Below are positions 1-11,044 of a DNA stretch of 64,000 nt, one piece after another. The stretch covers positions 13,328,944 to 13,392,943 of the forward strand of contig NC_087083.1 of the NCBI RefSeq assembly GCF_026151205.1, given 5' to 3'. The notes under the pieces were generated by a model. The model did not search any database, was not told the origin of the DNA, and saw nothing but the letters and a program-made list of their open reading frames with translations. This DNA comes from Bolinopsis microptera. Lineage: Eukaryota > Ctenophora > Tentaculata > Lobata > Bolinopsidae. The translations under genes were made by a program, and so were the position numbers. Numbering within the stretch: the stretch's first letter is position 1; every line of letters begins with the position of its first letter.

Positions 1-286
1 CACACCATGTGGTTCGCCGGCGCTAAAATTTGAAATTATCAAAGAAAACTAACGCGCATTTAGGAGACGCGCAAAAGTTGTCACTGTTGGCATGGTTTGG
101 GCGAGCGAATTAGTAAGAGCCCATGCACCATGACAACCACATTACTTTGCAAAGTTAAAAAGCTGCGATCGATCTTTTATTTAGCCCAAAATCGAACTTT
201 TCGGTTTAATTCGAAATCTAATTTGTCCCAAATTTTGCTCCTGGAGAGCTAGCTTTAAATTTACGAGATTGAAATCTTGTTGAAAA
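1..286. other. Flank with no gene seen
   Basis: No open frame, RNA gene or repeat boundary could be supported. It is unique sequence to the left of the first copy of the 622-bp duplicated unit. Confidence 0.4.
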
Positions 287-908
287 CCGGAAGACTAGGT
301 TCTATAACTATTTTAATTTTACTTTTGGAGATAGACCCCAGCCGGTAGGATTTGCTGGGACTTAATGTTTTACCCATTACCGGGTGATACTCGACGACTC
401 GTGAAATTGCAGAAATATAATATTCGTTTCAAATATTAAAGACCGGCGCGCGCGTCGCCATTCGCCGCGTCTTGGTAGGTTTTAAACCTACAATTAATGA
501 CAAACCATGTATTTATTAACGGGTGATACTCGTAAAATATCTATTCCATACCGTCGACGAGTCCAACTCGGCGCGCGTCCTGGTAGTTTGTAAACATACA
601 ATGTATTTAGCGAGATGCGTTACTGGACCTGGGCCGCGCATCAAATAATGCAAATGCTTCTCGCAACCACATCTTCGTTAGATCGGCGAGATGCGCTATT
701 GGGCCCCGCCGAACTGAGAAGCTAGGTAAATAACGCGCGAAACTCATCGACGATGTTATTAATTCGAATGAATATTATATCACCCGTTTCTTGATTATTT
801 TTGCTAGAATAAAGAAAAATCCTTTGTTTCATAGTAAATCGTTAAAACTTTGCAATGAAATACTCAAACTAAAACGAGACAATAACTTAGAAAAAACGTG
901 TGACAAGT
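287..908 (+). repeat. 622-bp tandem unit, copy 1 (uninterrupted)
   Basis: The unit starts at CCGGAAGACTAGGTTCTATA and runs to the point where the same start recurs at 909. The second copy continues at 14446-15144 after a 13.5-kb insertion and, once its own small insertion is removed, has almost the same length (about 623 bp). Copy 1 keeps two uninterrupted target sites: GTTCTA at 299-304, where the large element sits in copy 2, and GACCTGGG at 626-633, where a MITE sits in copy 2. Parts of the unit (GCGAGATGCG and CGGCGCGCGT blocks) recur near 44.3-45.4 kb, so it contains dispersed repeat sequence. Confidence 0.9.
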
Positions 909-926
909 CCGGAAGACTAGGTTCTA
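909..926 (+). repeat. 622-bp tandem unit, copy 2, left fragment
   Basis: The first 18 bases of the second copy, ending in the left target duplication GTTCTA (921-926). The large element begins at the next base, and the copy resumes at 14440. Confidence 0.9.
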
Positions 927-1507
927 AGTAGTATATCAGGGTTGAATCTCACCCCGAAACAGTATATATTCTGCTCGACCTTCTGATTGGTTTAAAACCG
1001 TCACGTGAGCTGCAGAACAGTGTCTAGTTGGCTGTTGAAACCTGTCACGTGACCAAGGAGCATATCACGTGGGTCAAAAAGCTGTGTCTGATTGGTTGAG
1101 TTTCTCCTAAAGACTTCTCTTTGCAAGGAAAAGTGAGAGATGAGACAACTAGCTCAACAGACGAGCACTTTAATAAGTAAGAGACCAATGTTTATATCTT
1201 TTATTTTACAGTTACACTCACATCACACGCAAATTCACATTTAGTTTCATAAGCATGGGAGCTCACCTGGTCCAACGAGCTTGGTATTTATAATCACTTA
1301 TACTGCACTCTCATGCGGCTTCTATATTAATATAGAAAGTGATACAGTGTCACATGCAACTATAAGTATAATGTTTGGATCGGTTTCTCCTAAAAGTTTC
1401 TCTTTGCAAGGAAAAGTGAGAGATGATACCAAAACCTCTTTGTATGTTCTAATTGTACAGTTGTTCAATTTATGGCATTGTTTTATCTGACGTCTAATTC
1501 ATTTAGT
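927..1507 (+). repeat. Left terminal inverted repeat (581 bp)
   Basis: Matches the reverse complement of 13859-14439 nearly base for base. Similarity stops abruptly after ATTTAGT at 1501-1507. Differences noticed are single substitutions, for example in the stretches around 1110, 1190 and 1250. Within the arm, a block of about 45 bp containing TTTCTCCTAAA and CTCTTTGCAAGGAAAAGTGA occurs twice (about 1100-1145 and 1384-1430), which could be a transposase or host-factor binding repeat. A 69-codon ORF present in both arms is probably not a gene. Confidence 0.92.
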
Positions 1508-2257
1508 GTAGAACAATAGTTCCTTCCAGACACTGTTAGCAAATTTTGATTTTTATATTGATATTTTTATTGTTGAATGAAGTTAACTGAGGTAAATTTT
1601 TTTTAAAAACAAATAAACTTTTACAACGCAGGGACTTGGAGTATAAACGACCAAGTTCGCATAAATGCTTATCCAACCAAGAATTTAGGAGGCAAGGGTG
1701 GGTGCGTAAACTACATGGTCTGCACTCTCCGATCCTGTACCACCCTGGATTCTTTTTGACGTATTTTTGTTAAAGGTATATGTACCTTCTAGCCACTCTA
1801 TTGCTACTCCAAGTCCCCTTAGATTTCTGGTATAAAGGTCCTGATAGTTATATATAAAATATTATTTTGTTTGCTTTAATTGATACTAAATAAAATTGTT
1901 GTTTTCCTGAAATTGTTGTTATCCTGAGCTAATAGACTTGCTCTTGGCTTTCCCCGCTATGTGTCCATGTGGAGTGTGGCACACTACAGCAAAACGCATT
2001 CTTCCTAGATCAAGAGCATCGTGAGGAGTGTAGAATTATTCCACACATTAAGACATGCTTATAGCTTTCATAATATGAAATTTGAGTAAAATTATACCAT
2101 ATAAGGATTTAATGGTTCTTGAAGTGTTTTTACATTACAGGTTCGGGTCACATAATTCAACTGCACCACTAATCACCAACAACTATGCTTTGTAAAATAC
2201 AAGGAAAGATTTTATAATTTCTCCCTATATATATATAACTTTTGCATTTAGTATTGT

Positions 2258-2490
2258 AGGAGGAAGGTGTCATCTGTTCAATTGGTGGCTCCTGCAGAAC
2301 ACCTGCTCGGATGGTATACTGATTGACTATCAAGTAGAAAGAGTCGACGATCATCCTCATGTTACAGTATAACCGTACATAGGAATAAAAGTATGATCAA
2401 GTTGACTAGTAGTGTAGACAAGTGTATCCCTTCGAGCAGGTGTTCTGCTTGGAATCATCAATTGAACAGGTGCCAACTTCCTTCTATTGT
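2258..2490. repeat. Imperfect inverted repeat inside the large element
   Basis: A segment around 2270-2315 containing CAGAACACCTGCTCG is repeated in inverted orientation around 2430-2485 (CGAGCAGGTGTTCTG), and flanking CAATTG-containing blocks also match. A direct partial repeat of the right arm follows at about 2494-2535. It may be a small foldback element or an old local duplication. No ORF of interest covers it. The rest of 1508-3159 shows nothing I can name. Confidence 0.6.
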
Positions 2491-3612
2491 TAAATTGACT
2501 AGTATCGTGGACAAGTGTACCCCGTCATACAGATGCTCCTTTTCTTTTGTTTTCTGTGAAGTAATTCAGTGTCAATGAATATGTCTGTTTACTCTAGTAG
2601 CAGAGTGTAGTTGAGTGTGCACTTCGATGTTTACGATTGCCACAAAGAATCATTTAATTAATTGTGATTGTGTGGTGCTCACTTCACACAGCAGAAGTCG
2701 TTAAATGTATAGTGTACACGTTCACGTATAATTACATCAGTTGTCTATCGGCATTATGAACATCTGGTTCGAGGCGACCTTTGTACAATGTACTGATAAA
2801 GTGATATAATGACTTATGTGCTAGCTAAATTTAACTAGAGTGTACAGTTTTGGACAACACCCGGAACGTATCTTACACTACTACTTGGCGTTCAGTTGTG
2901 TGTTGCGTAAAATTTGTCTCTACTTCACCTAATTATTATTCAATTTAATGTTAAGTGTACTGTTTTTAATTCTTTTGACTGTAGTCGGTCACGTAACACT
3001 GACTGTTTTATATGAAATCTAATTTATAAAGAACACTCTCAGAATGGTTACTCTACAGCCTCAAGAATAATACGTCATTGTATAGCCGTAACATCTGTGT
3101 AATGTATTTGACAACAATTCAATCTCTTATCTAGACTTGTCTATATATTTTCTACTTTCTTAGAATTAGAATTAGAATTAGAATCAAATTTACACAGCAA
3201 TACAATAAGAATAAAAATAATTTAAGAAGCTTCAATCTGCTGTGCAGGACATTCAAGTCAGTCGAAAACTGTTAGCAGAACACCCTTCTAGGGACATAAG
3301 GATATAGTATGTAAACATAATGAGTAATAAAATAATGAGTGATAAAATAAGATATGATTTAACAGTGAACTGTGGGCATGAAGGTAACAATTAAGATTAC
3401 ATAGATGCCCACTTTGGGATAACGTTAGTAATGTTATTTACAGTTATATACAGAGAAGTATAGAACAATAATAGATTGGCAATGATAAAAAATGGGAACG
3501 AATAAAGGAGATGTTTAAAGTTCTATACTTCTGGAAATACCTAGGTCATATATAACACAGGGGGCCTTTCCACCCGACAAAAACTCCAGCCCCATAAAAT
3601 TTGTTTCAGTTG

Positions 3613-6610
3613 TCACTTAGCTAGAGTGTAGAAATAGTCGAAACTATTGTTTATTTCATAGGATGAGACTCCTTGAATTACATCTGACATAAATTTAGAT
3701 TTCATACATTGTGAGAATTTTACACTACATTCTATAGTCCTTATGTTCTCTGGAATTGTATTCCAACATTTTGCACCTAAATATGTAAAGGTTTTGTGTG
3801 TTCTGGATTTGTGAATATAAAGGTTGCACCTCTCAGCATCACGTGATCCTCCGGATACATAAGAAAATTTATCTGTGAATGATGATGGTGCAGCCTCATT
3901 AAGAATTTTATACATATACGTTGACAGATGGAGTTGTCTTCTTAAGTGTAAGGGTAACCACTTCATATTTCGATATACATTTACTGATGGTTCCTGCCAA
4001 TGAACATCCAGAGCAATTTTTGCTACTTTCTTGTATAATATATCAAGAGAATTAAGTTTGGTTTTGGCAGCCCTGCACCATATTATATCCAGGTAGTCAA
4101 ATTGGGGGAGCATAAGAGCATTTACAAACATTTTTCTATATTTCAGTGGAAGAAGATTTTTCGACCTGTATAGTGCCCCTATTCTTTTAGCAATTTTTGA
4201 TTTCACATAATCAATATGGTCATGAAAGTTCAATAAATTGTCTATCATGAGACCTAAATATTTTTGAGATTTAGTTTCTTCTATAAATAGGCATTCTTTT
4301 TCCAAATCCAGAGGGATTGACAACGTGTCCAGATTAGGTGATCTATCAAATACAATGAATGAAGATTTTGCAGCATTTAGTCTCAGCTTGTTGATTCTAA
4401 GCCATTCATACACAATTTTCATATCCTTAATTACATTCTCATATATGCCTCGGGAAATGTTATCAAAATATAGTGCACTGTCATCTGCAAATAAGTAAAC
4501 AGTAGATTGTGTGCAATTTCTACTGAGATCATTTATGAATAAACTAAATAGAATTGGTCCTAATATGCTACCCTGTGGCACACCTGTTTTAACAGGGAGT
4601 GATGTGCTTACATTACCACGTATTTTGGTGTGTTGCTTTCTGTCCCCCAGGTAGCTTTTGAACCACTTTATGACAAAGCCATCAACTCCATAATACTTAA
4701 GTTTTTTTTTAATAAAATATTATGGCTTACTGTGTCAAAGGCCTTTTTGATATCTAAGAATACAATTGCAGGTTTCTTCTGTGATTCCTTAGACGTAAAT
4801 ATTTTATCAAACAGATTAAGCATTAAAAAAGTGGTGGAATGATCTTTTCTAAAACCATACTGATGGTTGGTAAGCAGTTTATTTGTTTCAACATAGTCTG
4901 TAAGCTGTTGGTTAACAAAATATTCTATGCATTTTCCAAGTAGGGGGAGTATGGATATTGGCCGGTAGTTATTTGGATCATTAGGGTCACCAGTTTTAAG
5001 AATTGGAGTGACTGATGCAATTTTACATGCCAACGGCATTGTTCCACTTTTCATACTAAGGTTTATAATATGAGCTACTGGATCGATGATTTGGGGAATA
5101 ATATACTTATATATTTTAATGGGCATGATATCGTTAATCGATTTATCTGATGGTATACTGAGTATATATTCTTTTACTTGTTCAACAGTCACCTCTTCGA
5201 ATACAGAGAGTTTACACTCTGTTGGAGGCGGCATATATTCTAGGAAGTCGTCTGAATCCTTTTCCTTAATCGATTCTTGTATTATTGTACCAACTGTGGC
5301 AAAATGCAGGTTAACTCCGTTAACATTTAAGTTGCTTGGGGAAGAGCTACTTATTTTTCCAGGTAAGTTTGAAGCATGTTTGATAGTTTTCCAAATGCCT
5401 TTTAAATCGTTTTTTGCACTTTTCACAGTAAGGTCCTGAACAATATTTGTACGTCTGTTTTCTTTGGATAATTTTGTCACATAGTTTCTTTGGGGACGAT
5501 AGTTATCCCACGAAGTAGAGCATTTCTTATGTAGTTCACTTTTTCTGCATTTACATATTCCATTAATACAATTACACTTGAATTTGTTTAATTGTCCTAA
5601 ACACTTTTTATACTTTCTGAAGAGCATCTTCTTCTTCCGTATTTCTGCCAACAGTTCTTTAGAGGGATTACAGAGAAAGTTACTATTACATTTTATCTGT
5701 TTAGGTGGACAGTAATTATCATACGATTCCTGGATGTGATGATTAAGTCCATCTAGGGCATGGTCTACATCAGTACAGCTTAGAATATTACTGTAGTTGC
5801 TGGAGGATCCCAGAAAATAGCTTAAGGCTTTCAGATTGTTTAAGGAGTGGTCTCTGATAAGAACCTTCTGGAATTTACTAGCTTTACTTACTTTAAAGTC
5901 GAGAACACATTTGAGAGCTTGGTGATCTCCTATTCTATCATCAAGTACTTTACACTCTAGTATGAAATTAGAGTAACAGTTAGTCATGACAACATCTATT
6001 GTGCTCTGCGTTATCCTACCATCTAAGTTTGCAACTCTAGTAATTCCTGTAACAGTCTGTATCATTCCAAAGAGCTTCATTGTTATATCTAACTTTTTAT
6101 AATCTAGATCAGATAAAGAGTTTTGGTTAACATTAACATCGCCAATCCATATTACTTTCTTACCTTGAAGTTTCATCATACATTCAGTCATATAATCAAG
6201 GAAAGTATCTAGGTGACAAAAGTTTTGTGATCTGTAGAAGCAGCAAATGTACAGATTGGCATCCTTGAGTTGTATCCATATAGCTTCGATTTTAGAAATA
6301 TCAGAGTAAGTTATATCTAAATTGAGTAATTTGTGGTTTACATTTTGGTTGATCAATATACCACACCCTCCTCTTCCTCTATCGTTAGGTCTATCACACC
6401 TTATAAAATCAAAGTTTAAGGGGAAGTTAAGTGTACTAGTGTCTATATCAGATTTAAGGTTTGTCTCATTAATTCCAATTATGTCAAGCTTTTCGCGAAA
6501 TATTAGCTCCTGTAGTTCGAGAGTTTTTGCCAGATTAGTCAGGCCACCCTGTATATTACATAGACCAAGAGAGAGATTATCGTTTATTGAGGTACGAATG
6601 TGGTAATAAT
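3613..6610 (-). pseudogene. LINE ORF2: endonuclease-reverse transcriptase, one frameshift
   Basis: The first section (about 6610-4668) carries an exonuclease-endonuclease-phosphatase domain: an N-terminal LCNIQGG-type strand, GINET, RGRGGCGILI, WIGDVNVN and GDHQAL. The start of the reverse transcriptase follows with NYRPISILPLLGK and LDIKKAFDTVSH. The frame is lost in a run of nine T's at 4702-4710 (A's in the coding sense). A second section (4581-3613, 322 codons) continues with PQGSILGPILFSLFINDL, the catalytic FADD and KYLGLMID. All expected catalytic blocks are present, so the lesion is a single indel in a homopolymer, either a real mutation or a sequencing error. No ATG lies between the preceding stop near 6610 and the first conserved motif, so the true start is uncertain. 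Confidence 0.88.
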
Positions 6611-6790
6611 AAAGTTAAAAGGAGGACAAATCTATACGTTTCTTCTTCAAGCAATTTAAATAAAATTCATGACATTTAGTTTTATGTCATGCTGATTTAT
6701 TTGTGACTTAATAATTTAAAATGTGATTCTTTGATAAAAGTATCAAATACTCATTTAACTACAGAACTTTCTACAATCTGAATGGAAAGA

Positions 6791-8527
6791 CTAAGTTTGC
6801 TCATTGTGGGATAAATATTTTAAATGTTTCGCCAACCTGGCGATTCCCTTGATATTAAGGTGAACATTATCTATTCCCTTTTTGAAAAATACCTGTTTCC
6901 TTACTCCAGTAACTCGGCTGGTAAATAGTCTATTATTACGTTCTAAATCTATATAATTTAACCCATGGCTAGAGCAGGTGTTAGAAATAAACCTATTTAA
7001 TTCGTTGATAACTTCATTTTTGTTATAACTGTTCCTAGGTAAAATATTTATAACTGAAATTCTTGCTCCAATAAACATTCCCCAAAGTATACTAAGTATT
7101 TGATCAATTCCTTCTGTTGCATTTTTCATAGAAATATAATTGTTACAGACAGAATCTACGTAGTTTGTACCTGTTAGTATGAAAACACGCTTTACACCCT
7201 TTTTGTCCAGTTTTTTGAACTCCTCATCATGTAACAGCCTATTTAACATTTGAGCAGAGTTCGCTCCAGGGTAGAAGAACACCTTAGCTTTCTGCTTCCT
7301 CGAACTTAGTAGAGTTCCGTTGAGGTCCCTGAACATACTGCTGCTGATGTAGATGGTATCAATTGGCAGGTCACTTGGGATCTGTTCAGGTGAAGGAGGC
7401 GCTGCAGTTGACTTGGCTGAACTCTTAACTCTGGAATGGTGGACTTCAAATTCACTTTCGTTGTAGGGTACATATCCACTAGCTGTAGAAGGTGATTTTC
7501 TTGGTTGACTGCAGACAACTGATTTGATAAGTCTAAAAGTTAAACTGATCCTTTTGTCTGTGCATAGTGGATCGGGACATAGTTCATGGTTGAATTGATG
7601 TTGGGACTTTTTGGACATAAGACATACATCTCCATGTTCTAAAATTAGGGAAGTCACCACTTGTCCTGTTTTGATTTCAGTCAACTGCATCATCCTGGAA
7701 GCACCAAGGGACACTGTTACAATGTACGAATTTTCTTCAATAAATTCTTCATTGTCACTATGAGCAGGCATATGTTCCTCTCCAGATTCATAGAGATTGA
7801 CCAGAACACTGTTGTAGTTGTATTCTGGGAATAGCTCATCTAGAAAGGAACATATACTTGCCATGTAAGATCCCTGGGGGATCTTCTTTGGGTCATGCAT
7901 TCCTCCACTGTACACGTAAGGATGTTTCCCAAAGTAGACTGATTTCCTGTTATGGAAGTGGTGGCTGAACTTTAATTCCTCAAATAAGATTTCAACAGAA
8001 AATTTGCTGAATGGTGCCTGTTCAATAAGTTCAACAGGTGTGATGGCGATATCAGGGATTTCATAGTCTGTAGTAAGGTCTGAACTTGACACAGGTGTTA
8101 AATCTAATCCTGCATAATATTCACCACTTCTTGGAATAACTGAGCCAGTGTCTGTAATCTCGCTGGTTGAAATGTCTATGTTGTTAGAAATAATTGATAG
8201 AGGTGCTTCTACATAGCCATCATCATCAATCAACAAAAATGATTCTGGTACCTCACATTCATTGTCATACTGAATGTTATTGTTGCTGGAGTCCGTTTGC
8301 ACTGATACATCGAAACACTTGTATTGAGCAATAGATTGGTTTCCACTTTGAGGCGAAATAGTTTCATTAATCTCTGCTATTGTTTGTGAGGTTTGAACAA
8401 TCTCCTCTAAAATGAACACTTTACGCTCCAGAAACTTCACGCGAGTTTCAAGATCTGAACAGTTTGTACATTTTGTATCACATTCCATCAATAATTTGCC
8501 GAAAAATGTTTCCAATGAATCGTTCAT
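6791..8527 (-). CDS. LINE ORF1: AlkB-like 2OG-Fe(II) dioxygenase plus SGNH hydrolase, 578 aa
   Basis: Residues about 18-52 contain a CxxC and a heptad-like coiled coil. Residues about 170-335 match the AlkB fold: HSD (near 256-258) supplies the iron-binding HxD pair, FNHEL the distal histidine, and RISLTFRLI the RxxxTFR 2-oxoglutarate-binding arginines, so the catalytic set looks complete. Residues about 390-575 match an SGNH/GDSL esterase: ISSSMFRDL holds the block I serine, GTNY the block III asparagine, and DNVHLN the block V Asp-His pair. SGNH domains are known in ORF1 of CR1-type LINEs, and AlkB proteins reverse alkyl damage on nucleic acids. The fusion suggests an ORF1 protein that protects or remodels the RNA template; this is inference. 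The frame is open along its whole length, so it has been under selection recently. The start is the first ATG, 36 bases above the first cysteine motif. Confidence 0.85.
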   Translation of the reverse strand: MNDSLETFFGKLLMECDTKCTNCSDLETRVKFLERKVFILEEIVQTSQTIAEINETISPQSGNQSIAQYKCFDVSVQTDSSNNNIQYDNECEVPESFLLIDDDGYVEAPLSIISNNIDISTSEITDTGSVIPRSGEYYAGLDLTPVSSSDLTTDYEIPDIAITPVELIEQAPFSKFSVEILFEELKFSHHFHNRKSVYFGKHPYVYSGGMHDPKKIPQGSYMASICSFLDELFPEYNYNSVLVNLYESGEEHMPAHSDNEEFIEENSYIVTVSLGASRMMQLTEIKTGQVVTSLILEHGDVCLMSKKSQHQFNHELCPDPLCTDKRISLTFRLIKSVVCSQPRKSPSTASGYVPYNESEFEVHHSRVKSSAKSTAAPPSPEQIPSDLPIDTIYISSSMFRDLNGTLLSSRKQKAKVFFYPGANSAQMLNRLLHDEEFKKLDKKGVKRVFILTGTNYVDSVCNNYISMKNATEGIDQILSILWGMFIGARISVINILPRNSYNKNEVINELNRFISNTCSSHGLNYIDLERNNRLFTSRVTGVRKQVFFKKGIDNVHLNIKGIARLAKHLKYLSHNEQT

Positions 8528-8541
8528 GATGTTGAGTTGGT

Positions 8542-8612
8542 TGAGTTGGTTGTAGATAAATAGATTGATTGAAGTCGATTGAAGTTGATTGAAGTTGATT
8601 GAATAGATTTGA
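8542..8612. repeat. Short degenerate repeats TTGAGTTGG / TTGATTGAAG
   Basis: GTTGAGTTG and TTGATTGAAG units recur several times directly upstream of ORF1. CR1-type LINEs often have repetitive 5' regions, so this may be LINE 5'UTR. Confidence 0.6.
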
Positions 8613-8728
8613 TACCTCCAATTACATTACATTTTTGTCATGTTGGTCATTTTGGTCATACCTCAAATTATTTGTTATATAGTAGTGTTGAAATTATTAT
8701 CAGATCTCCATCAGGTAGTATACTAAGT

Positions 8729-9370
8729 ACTGAATACTGAATGAATACTGAATGAATACTGAATGAATACTGAATGAATACTGAATGAATACTGAATGAA
8801 TACTGAATGAATACTGAACGAATACTGAATACTGAATGAATACTGAATGAATATTGAATACTGAATGAATACTGAATAAATACTGAATGAATACTGAATG
8901 ATTACTGAATGAATACTGAATGAATACTGAATGAATACTGAATGAATACTGAATGAAGACTGAATAAATACAGAATACTGAATGAATACTGAATGAATAC
9001 TGAATGAATATTGAATACTGAATGAATACTGAATAAATACTGAATGAATACTGAATGATTACTGAATGAATACTGAATGAATACTGAATGAATACTGAAT
9101 AAATAAATACTGAATAAATAAATACTGAATGAATACTGAATGAATACTGATTGAATACTGAATGAATACTGAATGAATACTGAACGAATACTGAATGAAT
9201 ACTGAATACTGAACGAATACTGAACGAATATCGAATGAATACTGAATGAATACTGAATGAATACTGAATACTGAATGAATCCTGAATACTGAATGAATAC
9301 TGATTGAATACTGAATGAATACTGAATGAATACTGAATACTGCATAATGAATATGCAATACTCAATACTC
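8729..9370. repeat. 11-bp minisatellite (ACTGAATGAAT)n
   Basis: About 640 bp of an 11-bp unit with occasional 6-bp ACTGAA or shortened variants. Because 11 is not a multiple of three and the unit lacks stops on the minus strand, all three minus frames stay open for 99-221 codons of IQYSFSIHSVF-like repeats. These are composition artefacts, not genes. Confidence 0.95.
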
Positions 9371-9625
9371 AATACTAATAAATTCGATGTTTGATGGAAA
9401 CACCTCCATTGTTATACCTTATGCTATCATGCACGATCGTGACATGACGTTATATTTTATAACAATAATGTATTATTTTAAACTATAATGTAGACAATGA
9501 AACACATGTTTAGATTTTCGAAGATAACTTTAAATAAACTTTATTCATCAGCTCTATATTCAAAATCCTAATCAATAACTATCAACGTTTGGCTTTAAAG
9601 TTCAAAAATCTTCCGGACGATAATT

Positions 9626-10378
9626 TTATGCAAGTTTAAGCATCTTCTTGAGAATATTCACGTTCTCATTCATTAGTTTGTTGACGTCAGATAGACTACT
9701 AGTCGTGATAACTGCATCTAAAAAAGCTCGTTCTTCCATACTGAAAATCGTAGCAATGTCTTGTCCACAGTCAATGAGATGCTGCTCAAACTTCTCAAAC
9801 AGATCCGTCTTCATTATGTAAGAGAATAAAAAGTCTATACATTTGTCTTCCTCCTTGCACAATTTACTTTGTAACAGGATGTTTAGAGTTTTGAGTAATT
9901 TTGATATTTTAACCTGTACTTTTTCGTTTTTGTGGTCGATTGCTACTCCTTTCCGTTTGCCTTTGTGGCGTTGGACAGAGTCAGACTCAAGCTCACTAAT
10001 AGATTCTGTTTTTGATGCATCATCATCACTTGTTTCCTCAGGATTATTGTTTATTTGGTCTTTTTCTACTCCTTTCTGTTTGCCTTTGTATCGCTGGACA
10101 GAATCAGATTCATTACTAGGTTCTGCTTTTGAAATTTCATCATCACTTGTTTCCTCAGAGTTAGAGCTGTCTTCCTGAGATAATGTTGTATCAGCATCTG
10201 AGTTTGTGGAAGCAGGATAATCCATTTTAGTTTCAGTAACTCCAGATGTAGCTTCTGAGAACGGCAAAATGGTAGAGGGTGATTCTCGGTTTTCTTGATG
10301 ATACCGACTTTTGTGTGTGGCCAAACTATATTTATTGGCAAAAGATTTGTCACAGAATGAGCAAAATACTCGGCTCAT
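9626..10378 (-). CDS. C2H2 zinc-finger acidic protein, 250 aa, in the large element
   Basis: One C2H2 finger lies at residues 6-27 (CSFC, twelve residues, then HKSRYH). It is followed by a Ser/Glu/Asp-rich low-complexity region of about 110 residues that contains two copies of a SDSVQR-KGK-KGV motif, each preceded by a EETSDD-type acidic stretch. The last 90 residues look helical (KISKLLKTLNILLQ, FLFSYIMKTDLFEKFEQHL) with no family I recognise. The internal repeat suggests growth by duplication. It is the only ORF of protein-like composition inside the large element besides the LINE, and is intact. It could be the element's own DNA-binding factor, a remnant of another transposon, or a captured host gene. 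No upstream exon was found. Confidence 0.6.
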   Translation of the reverse strand: MSRVFCSFCDKSFANKYSLATHKSRYHQENRESPSTILPFSEATSGVTETKMDYPASTNSDADTTLSQEDSSNSEETSDDEISKAEPSNESDSVQRYKGKQKGVEKDQINNNPEETSDDDASKTESISELESDSVQRHKGKRKGVAIDHKNEKVQVKISKLLKTLNILLQSKLCKEEDKCIDFLFSYIMKTDLFEKFEQHLIDCGQDIATIFSMEERAFLDAVITTSSLSDVNKLMNENVNILKKMLKLA

Positions 10379-11044
10379 AATATTTCAGTGGATGTGTATT
10401 AGCGACAACAATCTTCAATTATATAATACAGCAGGAAACTGTCAAAAGTGTTTGGAGCAATTTAATAAGATTGCTACATATACTTTAATAATCAACTTAT
10501 CTGCTTTCCCGTATCGACGTGTCTTTTCTAGACCAATAGTAGGATTTTATTTGTATAACAGTGTCTGCAACAATATTTAGGGAGCTTATCACACCTGACA
10601 CCACTCTACCTGCTGTAATGAAGATAATATTACCCTTGTTGTTCATACTGATAATATAGAAATTGTAAATAATTGCATTTAACTGACTGACCAACTGAAT
10701 TACTGACTGGCTTGCGTGTAATTGCAAATAATCACAAATAATATCACATTCATGTGACTATGTGCATTATACCTTTAACAATGTTGGTAATGTAATGGCC
10801 CACTGGCCCTCAGTCTTCACCTCATTCAGACACAATAGAAGGAGGGCGAGGCGTGTGCAATTGATGATTCTCCTGTTTTATTTTTGCATGTGACAGTTTG
10901 ATCACATGGTCTTCTCATCCAGCCAACCTGTTAACAATAAGCAGTGGCCTTTAGCACTTGAAAACCCCTCAGGGCAATTTCACAGTGACGGATGTGACGA
11001 TTTTGTCATTTTTTAGTTCAAACAAACGGTATACCACTTGTATA
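10379..11044. other. Element interior, no gene seen
   Basis: No supported gene. A GGCCCACTGGCCCTCA block near 10797 recurs in inverted orientation near 13734, on the other side of the element interior, which hints at subterminal inverted repeats inside the main arms. Confidence 0.4.

Larger units (their letters stand above)
3160..8527 (-). mobile_element. CR1/L2-type LINE with AlkB-SGNH ORF1
   Basis: A non-LTR retrotransposon read right to left. ORF1 (8527-6791) encodes an AlkB-like dioxygenase joined to an SGNH hydrolase. ORF2 (about 6610-3613) encodes an endonuclease and reverse transcriptase. An untranslated 3' region ends in a short TTCTAA/ATTCTA repeat tail (3160-3185), as in CR1/L2-group elements that end in simple repeats instead of poly(A). 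The 5' boundary is unclear, because sequence above 8527 runs into short repeats and a minisatellite. The element lies wholly inside the large inverted-repeat element, so it is either a later insertion or cargo. No target duplication was found for it. Clade assignment beyond the CR1/L2 group needs a tree. Confidence 0.8.

Noticed and set aside
1281..1490. 69-codon ORF duplicated exactly at 13876-14085
   Set aside because: It lies in the two terminal inverted repeats; identity follows from the arms, and the sequence has no protein features.
8729..9370. CRISPR-like array
   Set aside because: Uniform short tandem units without unique spacers, in animal DNA.
8700..9372. Three overlapping minus-strand ORFs of 99-221 codons
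   Set aside because: All are read-throughs of an 11-bp minisatellite without stops.
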